DNA from: Smittia aterrima
Lineage: Eukaryota > Arthropoda > Insecta > Diptera > Chironomidae
Length of the DNA: 64,000 bases
Direction: 5' to 3'
Assembly (NCBI GenBank): GCA_033063855.1
Contig: CP093831.1
Location: forward strand, 3,348,001 to 3,412,000
The position numbers and the translations under genes were made by a program. The notes beneath the pieces are model-generated. The model was not told the DNA's origin. It worked only from the letters and a program-made list of their open reading frames with translations, and ran no database searches. Below are positions 12,287 to 23,899 of the stretch, piece after piece (position 1 is the first letter of the stretch; every line of letters starts with the position of its first letter).

Positions 12287-13178
12287 AAACCGTGGCGAAG
12301 AAATACAACAAATTCGTCGCGAATTGAATGATTTCGGAAGTACCCATTTTGCTTTGTCCATAAACTCGATCGACAAATGTGATTGGAACCTCGCCGATGG
12401 AGTAATTCAGAGATCTAGCTCTTACAATCATTTCCATCTGAAACACGTAGCCTTTCGATTCACAGACAGAAATCAGTTTTGTCAAAACATCTTTCTTGTA
12501 CAAACGGAACGATCCCGTCAAGTCTGAAGCATTTGGTCGAAGTAAGAACTGAGATAGGAAATTAGCACCACGAGAGATCAACTTTCTCTTGAAGTTCCAG
12601 CCATAAACTCCAGATCCCTCGCCTTTGTATCGTGTTCCTGAGACGATATCATAATCATTTTTCTTCTGCAGCTCGATAAATTGTGGAATGAATTTTGGCT
12701 AAAAGAGAAAGTTAATTTCATTTTGTGACACATCAAAAAGCTAATCATCTTTCGTTGGCAAATTACGCAAACCTGGTTAAGAGAGAAATGTATTTTACAA
12801 AACGAATTCTTACATGATGACTCAAATCTGCATCCATAATAATTATGAAATTGCCTGTTGCGTGAGTGATTCCATGAATGTAAGCAGTTCCCAATCCTAA
12901 CTTAGAAGCCCTTGGTCTGAGAAGAATTTTGTCTTCTCCATAAATTTTTGCAAGCTCCTTAGCAACATCTAGAGTTCCATCGGGACTTCCATCATCAATG
13001 ATTATGATTTCATAGTTAATCTTGCTGAAACATCAATTAAAAATACGTGATTGCTTTCGTGGCTGAAAACAATTTCTCACCTTTCATTTAGATATTTCAC
13101 AAGTAACCAAACTATGATCGGAAGATTTTCCTTTTCATTGTATGTCGGCAGCAGAATTGAATATTTATCTGCAGTCAT
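12285..13178 (-). CDS. Dpm1: Dolichol-phosphate mannosyltransferase catalytic subunit
   Basis: Three exons (13178-13081, 13024-12814, 12698-12285) give 240 aa, the fly length. It is a GT2-fold enzyme: YSILLPTYNEKENLP at the N-terminus, the IIDDGSPDGT loop, the metal-binding DADLSHH (DXD-type) motif, then SRGANFLSQFLLRPN and ASDLTGSFRLYKKDV, and the closing FVDRVYGQSKMG. It makes dolichyl-phosphate mannose from GDP-mannose on the cytosolic face of the ER, the donor for N-glycosylation, O-mannosylation and GPI anchors. I chose the Met before TADKYSILLP (13178) because insect orthologues begin there; an in-frame upstream Met at 13283 would add 35 residues without family support. No C-terminal membrane segment, so DPM2/DPM3-like partners should anchor it. 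Confidence 0.94.
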
Positions 13179-13502
13179 TTCGATATTATCCGAATTATCG
13201 CCGATTTCAGCTGAGAAACGATTGTTTACGAATATTCGCCCAGTGACGTTACAAAGTAAATGATGTTCACAAGTCACGTTCACGGGGGGTGTTAGTTAAA
13301 AACTGTTATCAGCTATAATATTTTAAGTTTTAACTAATAAACCTTTCTTTCGAGCTCTACTGATTCCCGAAACCTATTTTTTGGATACTTCTTGCTCTCA
13401 ACTTTTAATTAAAAAATCTTAGGTCAAGGTGACATCACTTTCAAAAATTGGGGTTTTCAAGAAAATATTGTTTTGAAAATATTTTTTTCACAAGAGTACA
13501 AA
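13179..13502. promoter_or_regulatory. Bidirectional promoter region, DPM1 / CYB5R4
   Basis: 324 bp between divergent start codons. Contains a run of six G at about 13285-13290 but no clear TATA box. Confidence 0.5.
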
Positions 13503-15498
13503 ATGAGCTCAAATCTAACTGTCACGGGCTCTGCTACTGGAAATCCAAGAAATAAAACAGCACTGAAGCCCGGATTTTCATTAGTTGGATGGATAAGGTA
13601 AAAAGAACTAATTTGTCATTTAAAACGAGTTTTCTGCAATTTGATATTATTCCATAAGGCTCGGAAGTTCTGGCGAAGACTTGACGGGATTGAAAGGAAA
13701 AATTATTCAAGTTTCTCATCAAGAATTAGCAAAACATAACAAAACAAGTGATTGCTGGATGGCTATTCGAGGAAAGGTCTATAACGTGACGAGATATCTT
13801 GACTATCATCCTGGCGGTGCTGCCGAATTAATGAGAGGAGCTGGGAAAGACGCAACAAGTTTATTTGATGAAGCTCATGCCTATGTGAATATTGATCAGC
13901 TACTCGCAAAATGTTTCGTAGGGCCTTTGAGAAACACTGTAACGCTCAACTTAAAGGACTCATCGTCAACCATGGATTTAAGAGGAAAACTTTCACCTCC
14001 TTCATCGTCACTTGCAAGTCTTCTTAAGCTTCCATCTGTCTTGTCATTGAGCTCAGAAGGATTGAACAAAGTTGAAAAGTTTGAACTACCAGTATCACCT
14101 CAGATAATTGAAATTATTCCTCGATTCGATTGGATTCAAAAGACTTCGGAGCTATCAATTTATTATTACACGAAAAGTTTGTGCAATCCTGGAGTGTCCA
14201 TCGAGAGAATAAGTGATAAAGAATGTGTCGTTAATATTCTGATCGCAAACACTAGCAACAGTTACAAGTTTCTTTTTCTCAAATCACTGAAATGGCCTTG
14301 TTTATTAAAAATCAATCAAGAGACTGGTAAGTCGTGAAGGTCAACTAAGACAGATTAGAAATTTATCGATTATCTTTCATGTAGGAAAAATCGAGATTGT
14401 ATTCGAGAAAATTCTTCCTGAGTTATGGTCTAACTTTGGAATCTTTGAGAGGACAAGGACTAAAGACGAAACAGTCTTTAGCGACTTCCACGTAGTGTCA
14501 AGAAACTTTTTTAATGAAGATTCTTTCGAGCTGGTCTTGAAAGCGAAATCAGAAAAAGTAATTGCAGTTCCCATCGGCTATCACCTTAATCTTCGTTCGA
14601 ACGTTTCTGGTGAGTTATTAATTGGATTAGTTTTTCTTTTAACGAGGGAAAAAGTTTCTTCTTGGAAAAAGAGACCCTTAAGTTATTGTCTTGATTAATA
14701 GATGAAGCATTCTCTGGGGGTGGGAAAGCTTTCACGTTCTTTGCTCACTCCCCTCACGTCGTAAATAAATTATTTGAACAATCTCTTCCTGCAGTCTATG
14801 ACGATAACAATCAAATGAATGAGATATCATTATAGAATATTTTCTCCTTCTAGGCATTACAGTCACACGTCCGTACACGCCTATTTCGTTCAAATACGCT
14901 TATGATAAAGCAATACCTGAAGCATCAAGTCTTCTCTTCCTCATTAAATCCTACAAAGTTGGAACGCTTTCAAAGTATTTGTCACAAAATTCTTCAAATG
15001 AGAATGTTGCAGTTTCTTTACCAAAAGGAAGTCTCGATCTAACAAATCTTAGACCCCACACACGCTTCGCATTAATAGCAGCTGGCTCAGGAATAACTCC
15101 AATGATATCAGTGATTGATTATCTTCTTGAAAGAAACACTCCAAGAACGTAAGTGAAACAATCTGATTACTTTCATTTCTATAAATAAATTTTATTTCAG
15201 AGAACTCATTTCGCTTTATTTCTTCAACAAAACCGAGGCAGATATTTGGCTTCAAGGAAAATTTGACGAGCTTAAACTGAAAGATGAACGGTTAACAGTC
15301 AAACATATCTTATCCGATGCTTCAGAGTTGAAAGAATCACCAAATGTCTCAAGAGGCCGCATAACTTCAACAATCGTTGATGAAATAGTTTCAAAACAAT
15401 CCAGCTTTGTCTTCGTCTGCGGGCCTCCAGTATTTAATGAAGTCTCCATTCGTTACCTGCAAGAGCATGAAGTAGATGTGCACTGTTTTCAGGGCTAA
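13503..15498 (+). CDS. Cyb5r4: Cytochrome b5 reductase 4 (Ncb5or)
   Basis: Five exons (13503-13597, 13659-14326, 14385-14609, 14854-15148, 15201-15498) give 526 aa (human 521). Domain order is cytochrome b5, CS (p23-like), then FAD/NAD reductase. The b5 domain has YHPGG with haem ligand His82 and second ligand His105 (DEAHAYVN). The CS-like domain covers about residues 155-260. The reductase has RPYTPIS for FAD, AAGSGITPM and CGPP for pyridine nucleotide, and ends HCFQG. Known role: soluble ER-associated NAD(P)H haem reductase linked to fatty-acid desaturation and oxidative stress protection. The intron 14610-14853 is longer (244 bp) than its neighbours and no extra exon was needed inside it. 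Confidence 0.94.
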
Positions 15499-15994
15499 AA
15501 AGATTGAAATTGCAAAAAGCACAAAGTAGATAGAATTATTTATTGTTCGTACCAAGTAGAACAGAAAAGCTTTAATTGAAATAAAAATGGAACCAACGGA
15601 AGAATTCAAATTTTTTCAGTCTTAGTTTCATCTCCCTACGATTGAAAATTTGATTTGTTGTGTCCGATTTTCTTACTTTTCATGGGAATTTAAGACGTTT
15701 ACGAGACTAAATATTTTCTGGCTAGTAAGTTTAAATTGTGTTTAATCGCTGCAATAACAATCATGTCGAAGTTCATCGAATTTCTTGCTGAAATTGAGAT
15801 TTTTCTCTTATCAAGAAAAACCTCCATGATTGCAAAATTTTCGAGAATTTTGATGATGATGGAGCAGCAATTATGGAATTAGTTTTCATTGAAGCTACTT
15901 ATTACCTCTATCTCACAACTAAAATTGAATATTTACCAAACTATTTATTTCACAGGAACAAACCGGGTCTTCTCCGGAAGTTTAAGAGTTAATC
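15499..15994 (+). promoter_or_regulatory. CYB5R4 3' end and AP-2 mu promoter/5' leader
   Basis: A GTAAGT donor at 15725 and a TTTCACAG acceptor ending at 15955 could bound a 5'-UTR intron of the AP-2 mu gene, leaving about 39 nt of leader before the ATG. This is inferred from splice consensus only. No other coding sequence is seen. Confidence 0.4.
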
Positions 15995-17555
15995 ATGATT
16001 GGCGGATTGTTTGTGTACAATCATAAAGGAGAAGTCCTGATCTCCCGTGTTTACCGTGACGATATTGGTCGGAATGCCGTTGACGCTTTTCGTGTGAATG
16101 TGATTCATGCTCGTCAACAAGTCAGAACTCCAGTGACTAACATCGCCAGGACGAGCTTTTTCCATATAAAAGTGAGATAATAATTCATTGCTGTTATCAG
16201 TCTTTGCTTCAACTCTAAAAATATTACAGAGAGCGAACATCTGGCTTGCGGCAGTAACAAAGCAAAACGTTAATGCTGCCATGGTTTTTGAATTCCTCTT
16301 AAAAATCATTGATGTCATGCAATCGTACTTTGGAAAGATCTCTGAAGAAAACATCAAGAACAACTTTGTTCTCATCTACGAGTTGTTGGATGGTGAGTTG
16401 CGAAATATTTTCCTTGTCTGCATTTTCAAAGCAATAAATTTATTTTTATCTCTTTTAGAAATTCTTGACTTCGGTTATCCGCAAAACTCTGATACTGGTG
16501 TTCTCAAGACATTCATTACTCAGCAAGGCATCAAATCGGCCACTAAAGAAGAACAAGCTCAGATCACGTCACAGGTGACTGGTCAAATCGGATGGAGACG
16601 AGAGGGAATCAAATATCGTCGTAATGAACTCTTCCTTGATGTTCTTGAATATGTCAATCTTCTGATGAGCCCTCAGGGACAAGTTCTCTCTGCTCACGTT
16701 GCTGGGAAAGTTGTTATGAAGTCATTTTTGTCGGGTAAGTTTACATTGATTTTCACAATATTTTGCTAAATTTTAAATTCAATTTTAGGTATGCCTGAAT
16801 GTAAATTTGGAATCAATGACAAGATTGTGATGGAAGCAAAAGGAGGACGTCAATCTGGTATTACTGGAAATGCTGAAGCTGAAACTTCACGATCTGGCAA
16901 ACCAGTCGTTGTCATCGACGACTGTCAATTCCATCAATGTGTTAAGCTGAGCAAATTTGAAACTGAACATTCGATTAGCTTCATTCCACCTGACGGCGAG
17001 TTTGAGTTGATGCGTTATCGCACAACTAAAGACATTTCATTGCCATTCCGAGTAATTCCGTTAGTGCGAGAAGTTGGTCGCACTAAGATGGAAGTCAAAG
17101 TTGTATTAAAATCGAACTTCAAGCCTTCTCTATTGGGTCAGAAGATCGAAGTGAAGATTCCGACACCGCTCAACACGTCTGGCGTTCAATTGATTTGCTT
17201 GAAAGGTAAAGCAAAGTACAAGGCATCTGAGAACGCAATCGTGTGGAAGATCAAACGAATGGCTGGCATGAAGGAGACTCAGCTTTCTGCTGAAATTGAA
17301 TTGCTCGAAACAGACACGAAGAAGAAGTGGACTCGTCCTCCAATTTCGATGAACTTTGAAGTTCCTTTCGCTCCATCAGGTTTCAAGGTAAAAATTCATA
17401 TGACACACAAGCTTAACAAAAGTATTTACCAAATTAATTATCCTTAGGTTCGTTACTTGAAAGTCTTTGAACCTAAACTCAACTACTCGGACCATGATGT
17501 TATTAAGTGGGTTCGATACATTGGACGTAGTGGACTCTACGAAACAAGATGCTAA
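15995..17555 (+). CDS. AP-2mu: AP-2 clathrin adaptor complex subunit mu
   Basis: Five coding exons (15995-16171, 16230-16392, 16459-16734, 16789-17387, 17448-17555) give 440 aa (human 435, fly 437). Nearly every stretch is family-identical: MIGGLFVYNHKGEVLISRVY start, FFHIK-RANIWLAAVTKQN, YFGKISEENIKNNF, and the C-terminal RYIGRSGLYETRC. The longin-like N-terminal domain covers about 1-140 and the mu homology domain about 170-440. The kinase site QVTGQIGWR (Thr phosphorylated by AAK1 in mammals) is intact. Role: cargo-binding subunit of AP-2 that recognises YXX-hydrophobic signals and phosphoinositides in clathrin-mediated endocytosis at the plasma membrane. Confidence 0.97.
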
Positions 17556-18020
17556 GCAGATATAATTTTATCTCCAAAAATCGAAAACATTCAACGTTTA
17601 TCGTGAGTTCACACACTCGATCGTACCGAAGCTATAAGAAAAAGTTAATCTTCGTTTATCTATTCACTAATATCTTGATTACTCAAATTTAAACAAATAG
17701 CTGCGACATGATGAATTAGAAAGTAATATTGTATCGGATAATGTTATGTTGGGAAAAACCCGAGCAATCTCTCTTCAATGTAAGAAAATCATCAATAAAG
17801 TAAAGCTTATTAAATATTTTATTTTTTATTCAATATTCGATAGTAGTTTGAGCATCTAGGTAAAATGATTATCTATGGTTCGACAAACAATTTTTCGGTT
17901 AATTTAAATCTTTCGACACTCGATACTCAAATTGTCGAAAAACGGAAAATAAAACTGAAAAGAAGCTCTGAGAGAAAACTAATTTTAACAAGAAAGTACA
18001 GTGAATTGAACACAGCGGCA
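17556..18020 (+). other. AP-2 mu 3' end and Cks promoter
   Basis: 3' untranslated DNA with AATAAA at 17794-17799, followed by the leader of the Cks gene. No additional gene is seen. Confidence 0.55.
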
Positions 18021-18477
18021 ATGTCTTCATCACAATCACAAATCTATTACTCTGATAAATATAATGATGATGTCTATGAGTACCGGTGAGTTGCGAAATA
18101 AATTGAAAAACAAAAGTTTTGGCGGTTTAAATGTCGAAACCTTCGGAATGGAAAATTTATTGAAATTTTTTCTCTTTAGCCATGTCATGCTGCCTAAGGA
18201 TCTTGCCAGATTGGTTCCGAAAAGTCATCTGATGACAGAAAGTGAGTGGCGAGCTATCGGCGTTCAACAATCTAGAGGATGGGTAAGCCAATATTTTTAT
18301 TTGGATGTTCCCGGATCCTTAACTAAGATTTTTGCTTTCTTTCACAAGGTCCACTACATGATTCACCAGCCCGAGCCCAACATCTTGCTCTTTCGCCGGT
18401 AAGTTAAACTACAAACTAAATCTTACAATATTTTAACTTTCCTTCATTATAGAAAACTCGAAATCAACGAGAAATAA
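18021..18477 (+). CDS. Cks: Cyclin-dependent kinases regulatory subunit (Cks1/Cks2 type)
   Basis: Four small exons (18021-18085, 18180-18282, 18349-18398, 18453-18477) give an 80 aa protein, the normal family size. After a short Ser/Gln leader it reads QIYYSDKYNDDVYEYRHVMLP, then HLMTESEWRAIGVQQSRGW, VHYMIHQPEPNILLFRR and KLEINEK. The HxPEP hinge and the phosphate-binding Arg/Ser/Trp residues are present. Role: small adaptor that binds CDKs and phosphorylated substrates during mitosis and SCF-mediated degradation. The exons are too short to stand out as open frames; the model rests on exact splice phases and family identity. Confidence 0.95.
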
Positions 18478-18866
18478 ATCAACAATCTCCTCCTCAATAA
18501 CAATCTACCTTAAGTTGCTCTCGATAATCTTTGCAAATGCTCATCAATTAGGCGTCGAATTATATGCTGAAGATATAGCATGAATTCGATATATGCTGGA
18601 TTGTTTCATGAGAACATAACTTATCATTCGATGCCTTATGCTTTTGTTAAATATATATTTAAGAATCTTTTGGAATTTCACATAAAGGTTAATATGTATA
18701 AATAAATTTTCATTGTCAGTTTCATATTATTGTTCTCTTGAAATATCTAACATTACAGAGAAAAAATCATAAAACTTAATTTCAGAATAAATTTAACGAC
18801 AAAGTTGGTTTGAAACCAGTTGTTTACATTTTTCTAAAAACCATTTTCGCTGAAGAAATAATTAAA
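18478..18866 (+). other. Cks 3' region and first ZAD-gene promoter
   Basis: Contains AATAAA at 18701-18706 for Cks. From about 18786 the sequence resembles the region upstream of the second zinc-finger gene (shared AATAAATTTAACG at 18786 and 20458), so it is part of the duplicated unit. Confidence 0.5.
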
Positions 18867-20418
18867 ATGACGGAGAATCTGTGTCGGATTTGCCTAACAA
18901 GCAATGAAGAAATCTTAGTTGAACTGTTTGATGACGACAGCATTTATAATTATGTTGATAAAGTTATGTTCTGCTCGGGAATTGAGGTTTGTAAATTTTA
19001 GTTTGTTTCTCCAAAGAACTTACAGAGTTTGTTTTTGTTTTAGATTTCAGCTTACGACGAGCTCCCAAAGAAGATTTGTACAGAATGCCTTGAAAAAGTA
19101 TTGTCAGCATGCGAAATAAAGGAGAAATGCATTGAAACGGATTTAGCTTTACGGCAGAGCATCAAAGACGAACCAAATGATCAACTCGCCTACATAAAAA
19201 TGGAAGAAATCGATCATAATTATGCTAGTTGCGCTGAAACTTTTTCTGATTCCTTCGATGCAATTATTGAGACTGAAAACGATCTTATCGACCAACCTGT
19301 GGAAGAAACAAACGATATTCAGGAACTATCGCTATCATATCTCGAAGCTATTCCAGTTGAAGAACCCGTTTGTTCCTTGAAAAGGACTGGAAAGATAGCG
19401 AAAACTCATTCAAGAAACAAACCATCTCAAAGCCTACCGAAACCTCAAGATCTGCTCTGCTTTCTCTGTAACACAAGTTTTGAACAGATTAAACTTAAGA
19501 ACCTTCACATCAAGAATGATCATCTCACGGAACTTGAATGTACGATTTGTCATGAAAAGAAATCTTCTCCGATGACGACTGAGCGATGTATTAAAAGTCA
19601 TTCTTTTGGTCCTCGTCATCTCTGTCAGGTAATTTAGTCGATAATTTAATTAAATCATTTTTCTAATAAATTTAATTAATACTTAGATATGCGGCAGATC
19701 ATTTTATCGTCGATGTAGGCTTATGGAACATGTTAAAAATGTGCATTCCGATGACAAAGAACGCAAGACATTCACGTGTGATCTCTGTGGAGTTGAACTG
19801 AAGACGATCGAGATTTTATATCGACACATGGCTGCAGTACATTTATCAATCGCACGCGACAGATTTGCTTGTCAAAGTTGTCCTCAAAAATTCTTTACAA
19901 CTAGAATGAGCTTAAACGTTCATCTCTATCGTGAGCACAACGTTCAAGCGCCACACGTCTGTTTGAGATGCAATTTAGGTTTCACATATATCTCCGAGCT
20001 AAAAGTTCATCAACGAACAAATTGTCGAGGCGCAAGTGGAGCAAAATTTGAATACGAAATAGTTCCTGAAGGATTTAAGTGCACACAATGTTCGAAAGTT
20101 TATTCTGAGAAAATTAAACTCTCATGGCACTTATCAGCAACGCACAGAAGTGGTCGCTACTGCAAAGAATGTGACAAAACCTTTACATGCCGTCCAAGCC
20201 TCAGAAGACACGTCAACTCAGTTCATAAGAAGATCAAGAAACATATATGCGATGTATTTGATTGCGGCAAAGCTTATAGCAGTAAATCTGCTTTAGAATA
20301 TCATAAAAATTCTCATACAGGCGAAAAGCCATTTGCTTGTCAGTTTTGTAGCTTTCGAACTGGAGACAACACCACATTGATCAAGCATAGGAAGAAATTG
20401 CATTTGAATTGTATTTAA
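18867..20418 (+). CDS. ZAD-domain C2H2 zinc-finger protein, copy 1
   Basis: Three exons (18867-18986, 19044-19628, 19687-20418) give 478 aa. Residues about 5-80 form a ZAD (CRICL ... ICTECLEKV with four Cys), the insect zinc-finger-associated dimerisation domain. An acidic linker follows, then about ten C2H2-type units: first LLCFLCNTSFEQ near residue 190, last FACQFCSFRTGDNTTLIKHR. The penultimate finger has the HTGEKPF-like linker. Predicted role: sequence-specific nuclear DNA-binding protein; target unknown and no orthologue is claimed. It is a tandem paralogue of the next gene, with the first two introns at identical positions. Confidence 0.9.
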
Positions 20419-20553
20419 AGTAGTTAATGTCAAGATTTTCTGTTCTTAAAAATTAACAATAAATTTAACGGCTAAGTTTGTTTAAAAAATAATTTGTTTA
20501 CATTTTTTTCTTCTGAAAATCAAGAAAATATTTTCTCTGAATAAATAATTAAA

Positions 20554-22208
20554 ATGAACGAGAACTTGTGTCGGATTTGTCTAACCGGCAATGACCAATC
20601 ATTGGTAGAACTATTTAATGAAGGGAGTGAGAAGAATTACGCAGAGAAATTCACGTTTTGCTGTGGAATTCAGGTTTGTTGATGTAAATTTATTATTTTA
20701 TTGAAATTTCACTTTTAGATAATATTTTTTAGTTATTCTATACTTTTATGAATTGTGATGACTTCCTGCTAACATATTTCTGATGCTTCTAGATTTATGA
20801 AAACGATGAGCTTCCAAAGAAGATTTGTTCAGAATGTCTCGAAAATATTCTCGCAGCCTGCGTAATTAAAGAAAAGTGTATTCAAACAGATTCTGTGCTT
20901 CGACAGCAATTTAAGAATGAACCGACTGATTTACTCTCTGTTAAAATGGAAGAGAACGAGTATCTCAGTCTTGACAACTTCACAAACTTCGTCTTCACGG
21001 AATCTCTGAAGAACTCCCCAGATCACTCCGACGATAACAGTGAAGAGATTGAAATTATAAAGAAACGCAAATCAAAATCAACATATAAAGATGATACAGC
21101 TCGACGGAAGCCTAAAGTTCAAGATTTCCGCTGTTTCTTCTGCAACAAAGTCTTCGAAAAGATCTCCCTCAAGAATATTCACGTTAAGACTGACCACCAA
21201 ACTGAATTGCAATGTACAATTTGTAAAGCAAGAAAGTCTTCCTCACTTGCTGCCGAACGTTGCATAAAAGATCATACTTTCGGTTTTGATTATTTATGCC
21301 AGGTAATCCTCGTAATTTATTTATCAATTTCACTTCTAGAATAATCTTTGCTTTCTCAGATTTGCGCTAAACCATTTCGACGCAGATGTTACTTAGTTCT
21401 TCATGAAGCAACAGTTCATTCAAAGCGACAAGATCACGAGCTATTCACATGCGATCTTTGTGGTGTTCGATCAAAATATCGCGAGAATCTAATTCGTCAC
21501 ATGAAATCTGTTCATTCAACTGTCGCTCGAGTTAAGTACGCGTGCCCAAATTGTCCCGAAAAGTTTTACACAACGCAGACGAGTCTAAACATTCATCTCT
21601 ACAGAGAGCATAAAGTTCAAGCGCCAGTCATTTGCACGAAATGCAATCTCGGTTTCACTTACGTTTCCGAATTGAAAGGTCATAGAACGTTTTGTCGCGG
21701 AAGTGCAAATACTCGGAAGAGTTTTAAGAATGTTAACTTCTTGAAATTTTGTGAAATCGTTCCCGAAGGATTTAAATGTAAAGATTGCCCAAGAGTATTC
21801 GCAGAGAAACAAAAGTGGTCATGGCACTATTCATCGAAACATAAAAGCAAACGGTATTGTGAAGATTGTGATAAGACTTTTGGCTGCTACACTAACTTCA
21901 AGCGACACGTTGATACATTTCACAAGAAGATCAAAAAATTCCTTTGTGATTACCCAGGTTGTGGTAAAGCATACAGCGCAAACAAAGCTTTGAAAGATCA
22001 TAAAAATACTCATACAGGTGAGAAAAGCTTGAAAGCTTCAAACATTTGATTTCTAAAATAAATATTTTGTTTCACAGGTGAAAAGCCGTATTCTTGTCAA
22101 TATTGCAGCTTCCGAACTGGAGATAACACGACAGTAATTAAACACAGAAAGAAAATGCACAAGGACTTGATCCAGCAAGAGCTGATTCAACAGTCAAATT
22201 TTGTTTAG
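20554..22208 (+). CDS. ZAD-domain C2H2 zinc-finger protein, copy 2
   Basis: Four exons (20554-20673, 20793-21302, 21360-22017, 22078-22208) give 472 aa. ZAD at the N-terminus (NLCRICLTGND ... ICSECLENI), an acidic and Lys/Arg-rich linker, then the same finger order as copy 1, ending PYSCQYCSFRTGDNTTVIKHR and a short Gln-rich tail. Two introns match copy 1; a third, 22018-22077, interrupts the last HTGEKP linker and is absent from copy 1. There is also a small insertion (KSFKNVNFLKF) after the SANTR segment. Predicted nuclear DNA-binding factor of unknown target. The start has only 135 bp from the stop of copy 1, so the promoter is short. Confidence 0.9.
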
Positions 22209-23868
22209 AGACAACTTTTTAGTAACTATTTAAAAATATAGATCGTTTGCTTGATTGATGCTTCTGCCTAAAATATTTTGCTCATGCGAAAATACAAATT
22301 AAAGTTTCTAAGAAGACTTTAGAGCTCTTCATAAAAAGCTCTTGATTATCTAAACTAAAATATGATCAGAAAGCTTATTGCAGATGCCGCTAGCTTTTAC
22401 GATTTTATGAATTCAATTTAACTGCTCACAGTAGAGTAGTAAATACAGAAGTTCTGAATATACACTCCAATTGCTTAGCTTGACTTGAGGAAACTCTGAA
22501 GATTGTAGGAATAATATGAAGGATTAAAAATCGAAATTTCGCGTGTCGAAAATATTTTTGTTTTCATATTTTTCGTTCCAGAATCGAAATGGTTTCATCG
22601 AATAAATCTCGAAGATGCTCGTGAAATGGAAATTTTTTACAATTTAATCAGATTCGAGGAAGCGAATCAATTGTCGGTCAACGCGATGCTAATATACAGC
22701 TGTGCCAAGTTCAAGATTGAAGTTTAGTCGTGAATTTCGCAACAAAGATAATTTTACACGTGTGCGTCGTCTCAGCGTCGAGAGCTCATAGTCAAGTTAA
22801 ATGCATTGAGCAAAGTCAAGTTTATGCGCGAGATGAAAAAGAAAGCAGCGAAAAAATTCAAAGAAAAACTTGACCTCGATTTTTGCTTTCGTTATGGCCT
22901 TAGTTGAGATGCTGGGTTGAAGAAAAAAAAAAGTTTTTACGTCCTTACTATGTCGGCAGTTAAGAGAAGAAATTTTTACTAACGGGAATCGCAAATTAAA
23001 TCAACGATGATGACTCTTACTTTCCTCAATCGCCGAAATTTATTTAATCCGACTACAACGGCTTTTTTTTCGGTAGCGAACAGATAGTAAATCGATTGAC
23101 TTAAAGTACTTCAATGATCGAGATTGTCGATTGGGCTCAATCAGCAACAGTGTCAGTGGGAAAAAATGTTTTAATTTACAAAATAATAATAATTTCCGAC
23201 TTAATTGAAACGTTAAAAGTTCGCTACGATTGGAATTCAGCCAACCGATCGACGTCACCGAAGAGAAAACTTTCTTTTTCGCTCGTGTTCCACCATCATG
23301 ATGATATCTGGACCGTTAAAAGAAAGACGCGCTGATTCATTCGAGAGGAAGAGTGATTTTTACAGCTCAAGAATTTCGCAGATTCGCAAGAGTCCTCGTA
23401 AAATTTACCGTTTATTAATTAAACATTTAAATTCACTGAAAATTGTGCAAAGGCGGTTTCGTTGCTTTCAAGCGCGTTAATTAAACACTTTACAAAGTTT
23501 TCAATGAAAATCATATGCAAGTCGAAACTGAAAATTGGCAAATTCCTGAAGCAATCGCTCATGCTCGAGTGGCTTCTCACAGTTTATGGTCGCTTGGCAC
23601 GGCGGTCAAAAAACTCCAATTGTTTGTTTTTCGGCGCTTGCTTTGCGATTTTGATTAATGAAAATACCAATGCCGTTTCAATTGAGATCAACGTTGTTTG
23701 CCTAGTCGTGGAAATGGAATGGAAAATATTAATTGATAAAAAAATGTTTTTTGTTGATGCTAAATCTTTTATCCTGAGCTTTGCAATTCGAAGATTCTGC
23801 AACAAGTGAAGTGAAAGAATTCCATAATGGGTCCAAGTTATGGCGAATTTATTAGAAAACTTTTATGT
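22209..23868. other. Intergenic, no gene seen
   Basis: AT-rich DNA between the zinc-finger pair and the LRR-BTB pair. Open frames here are short, overlap on both strands and contain no family motif. Confidence 0.5.
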
Positions 23869-23899
23869 TTTATTAGAGTAAGCTTAAGCTTCAATTTTC

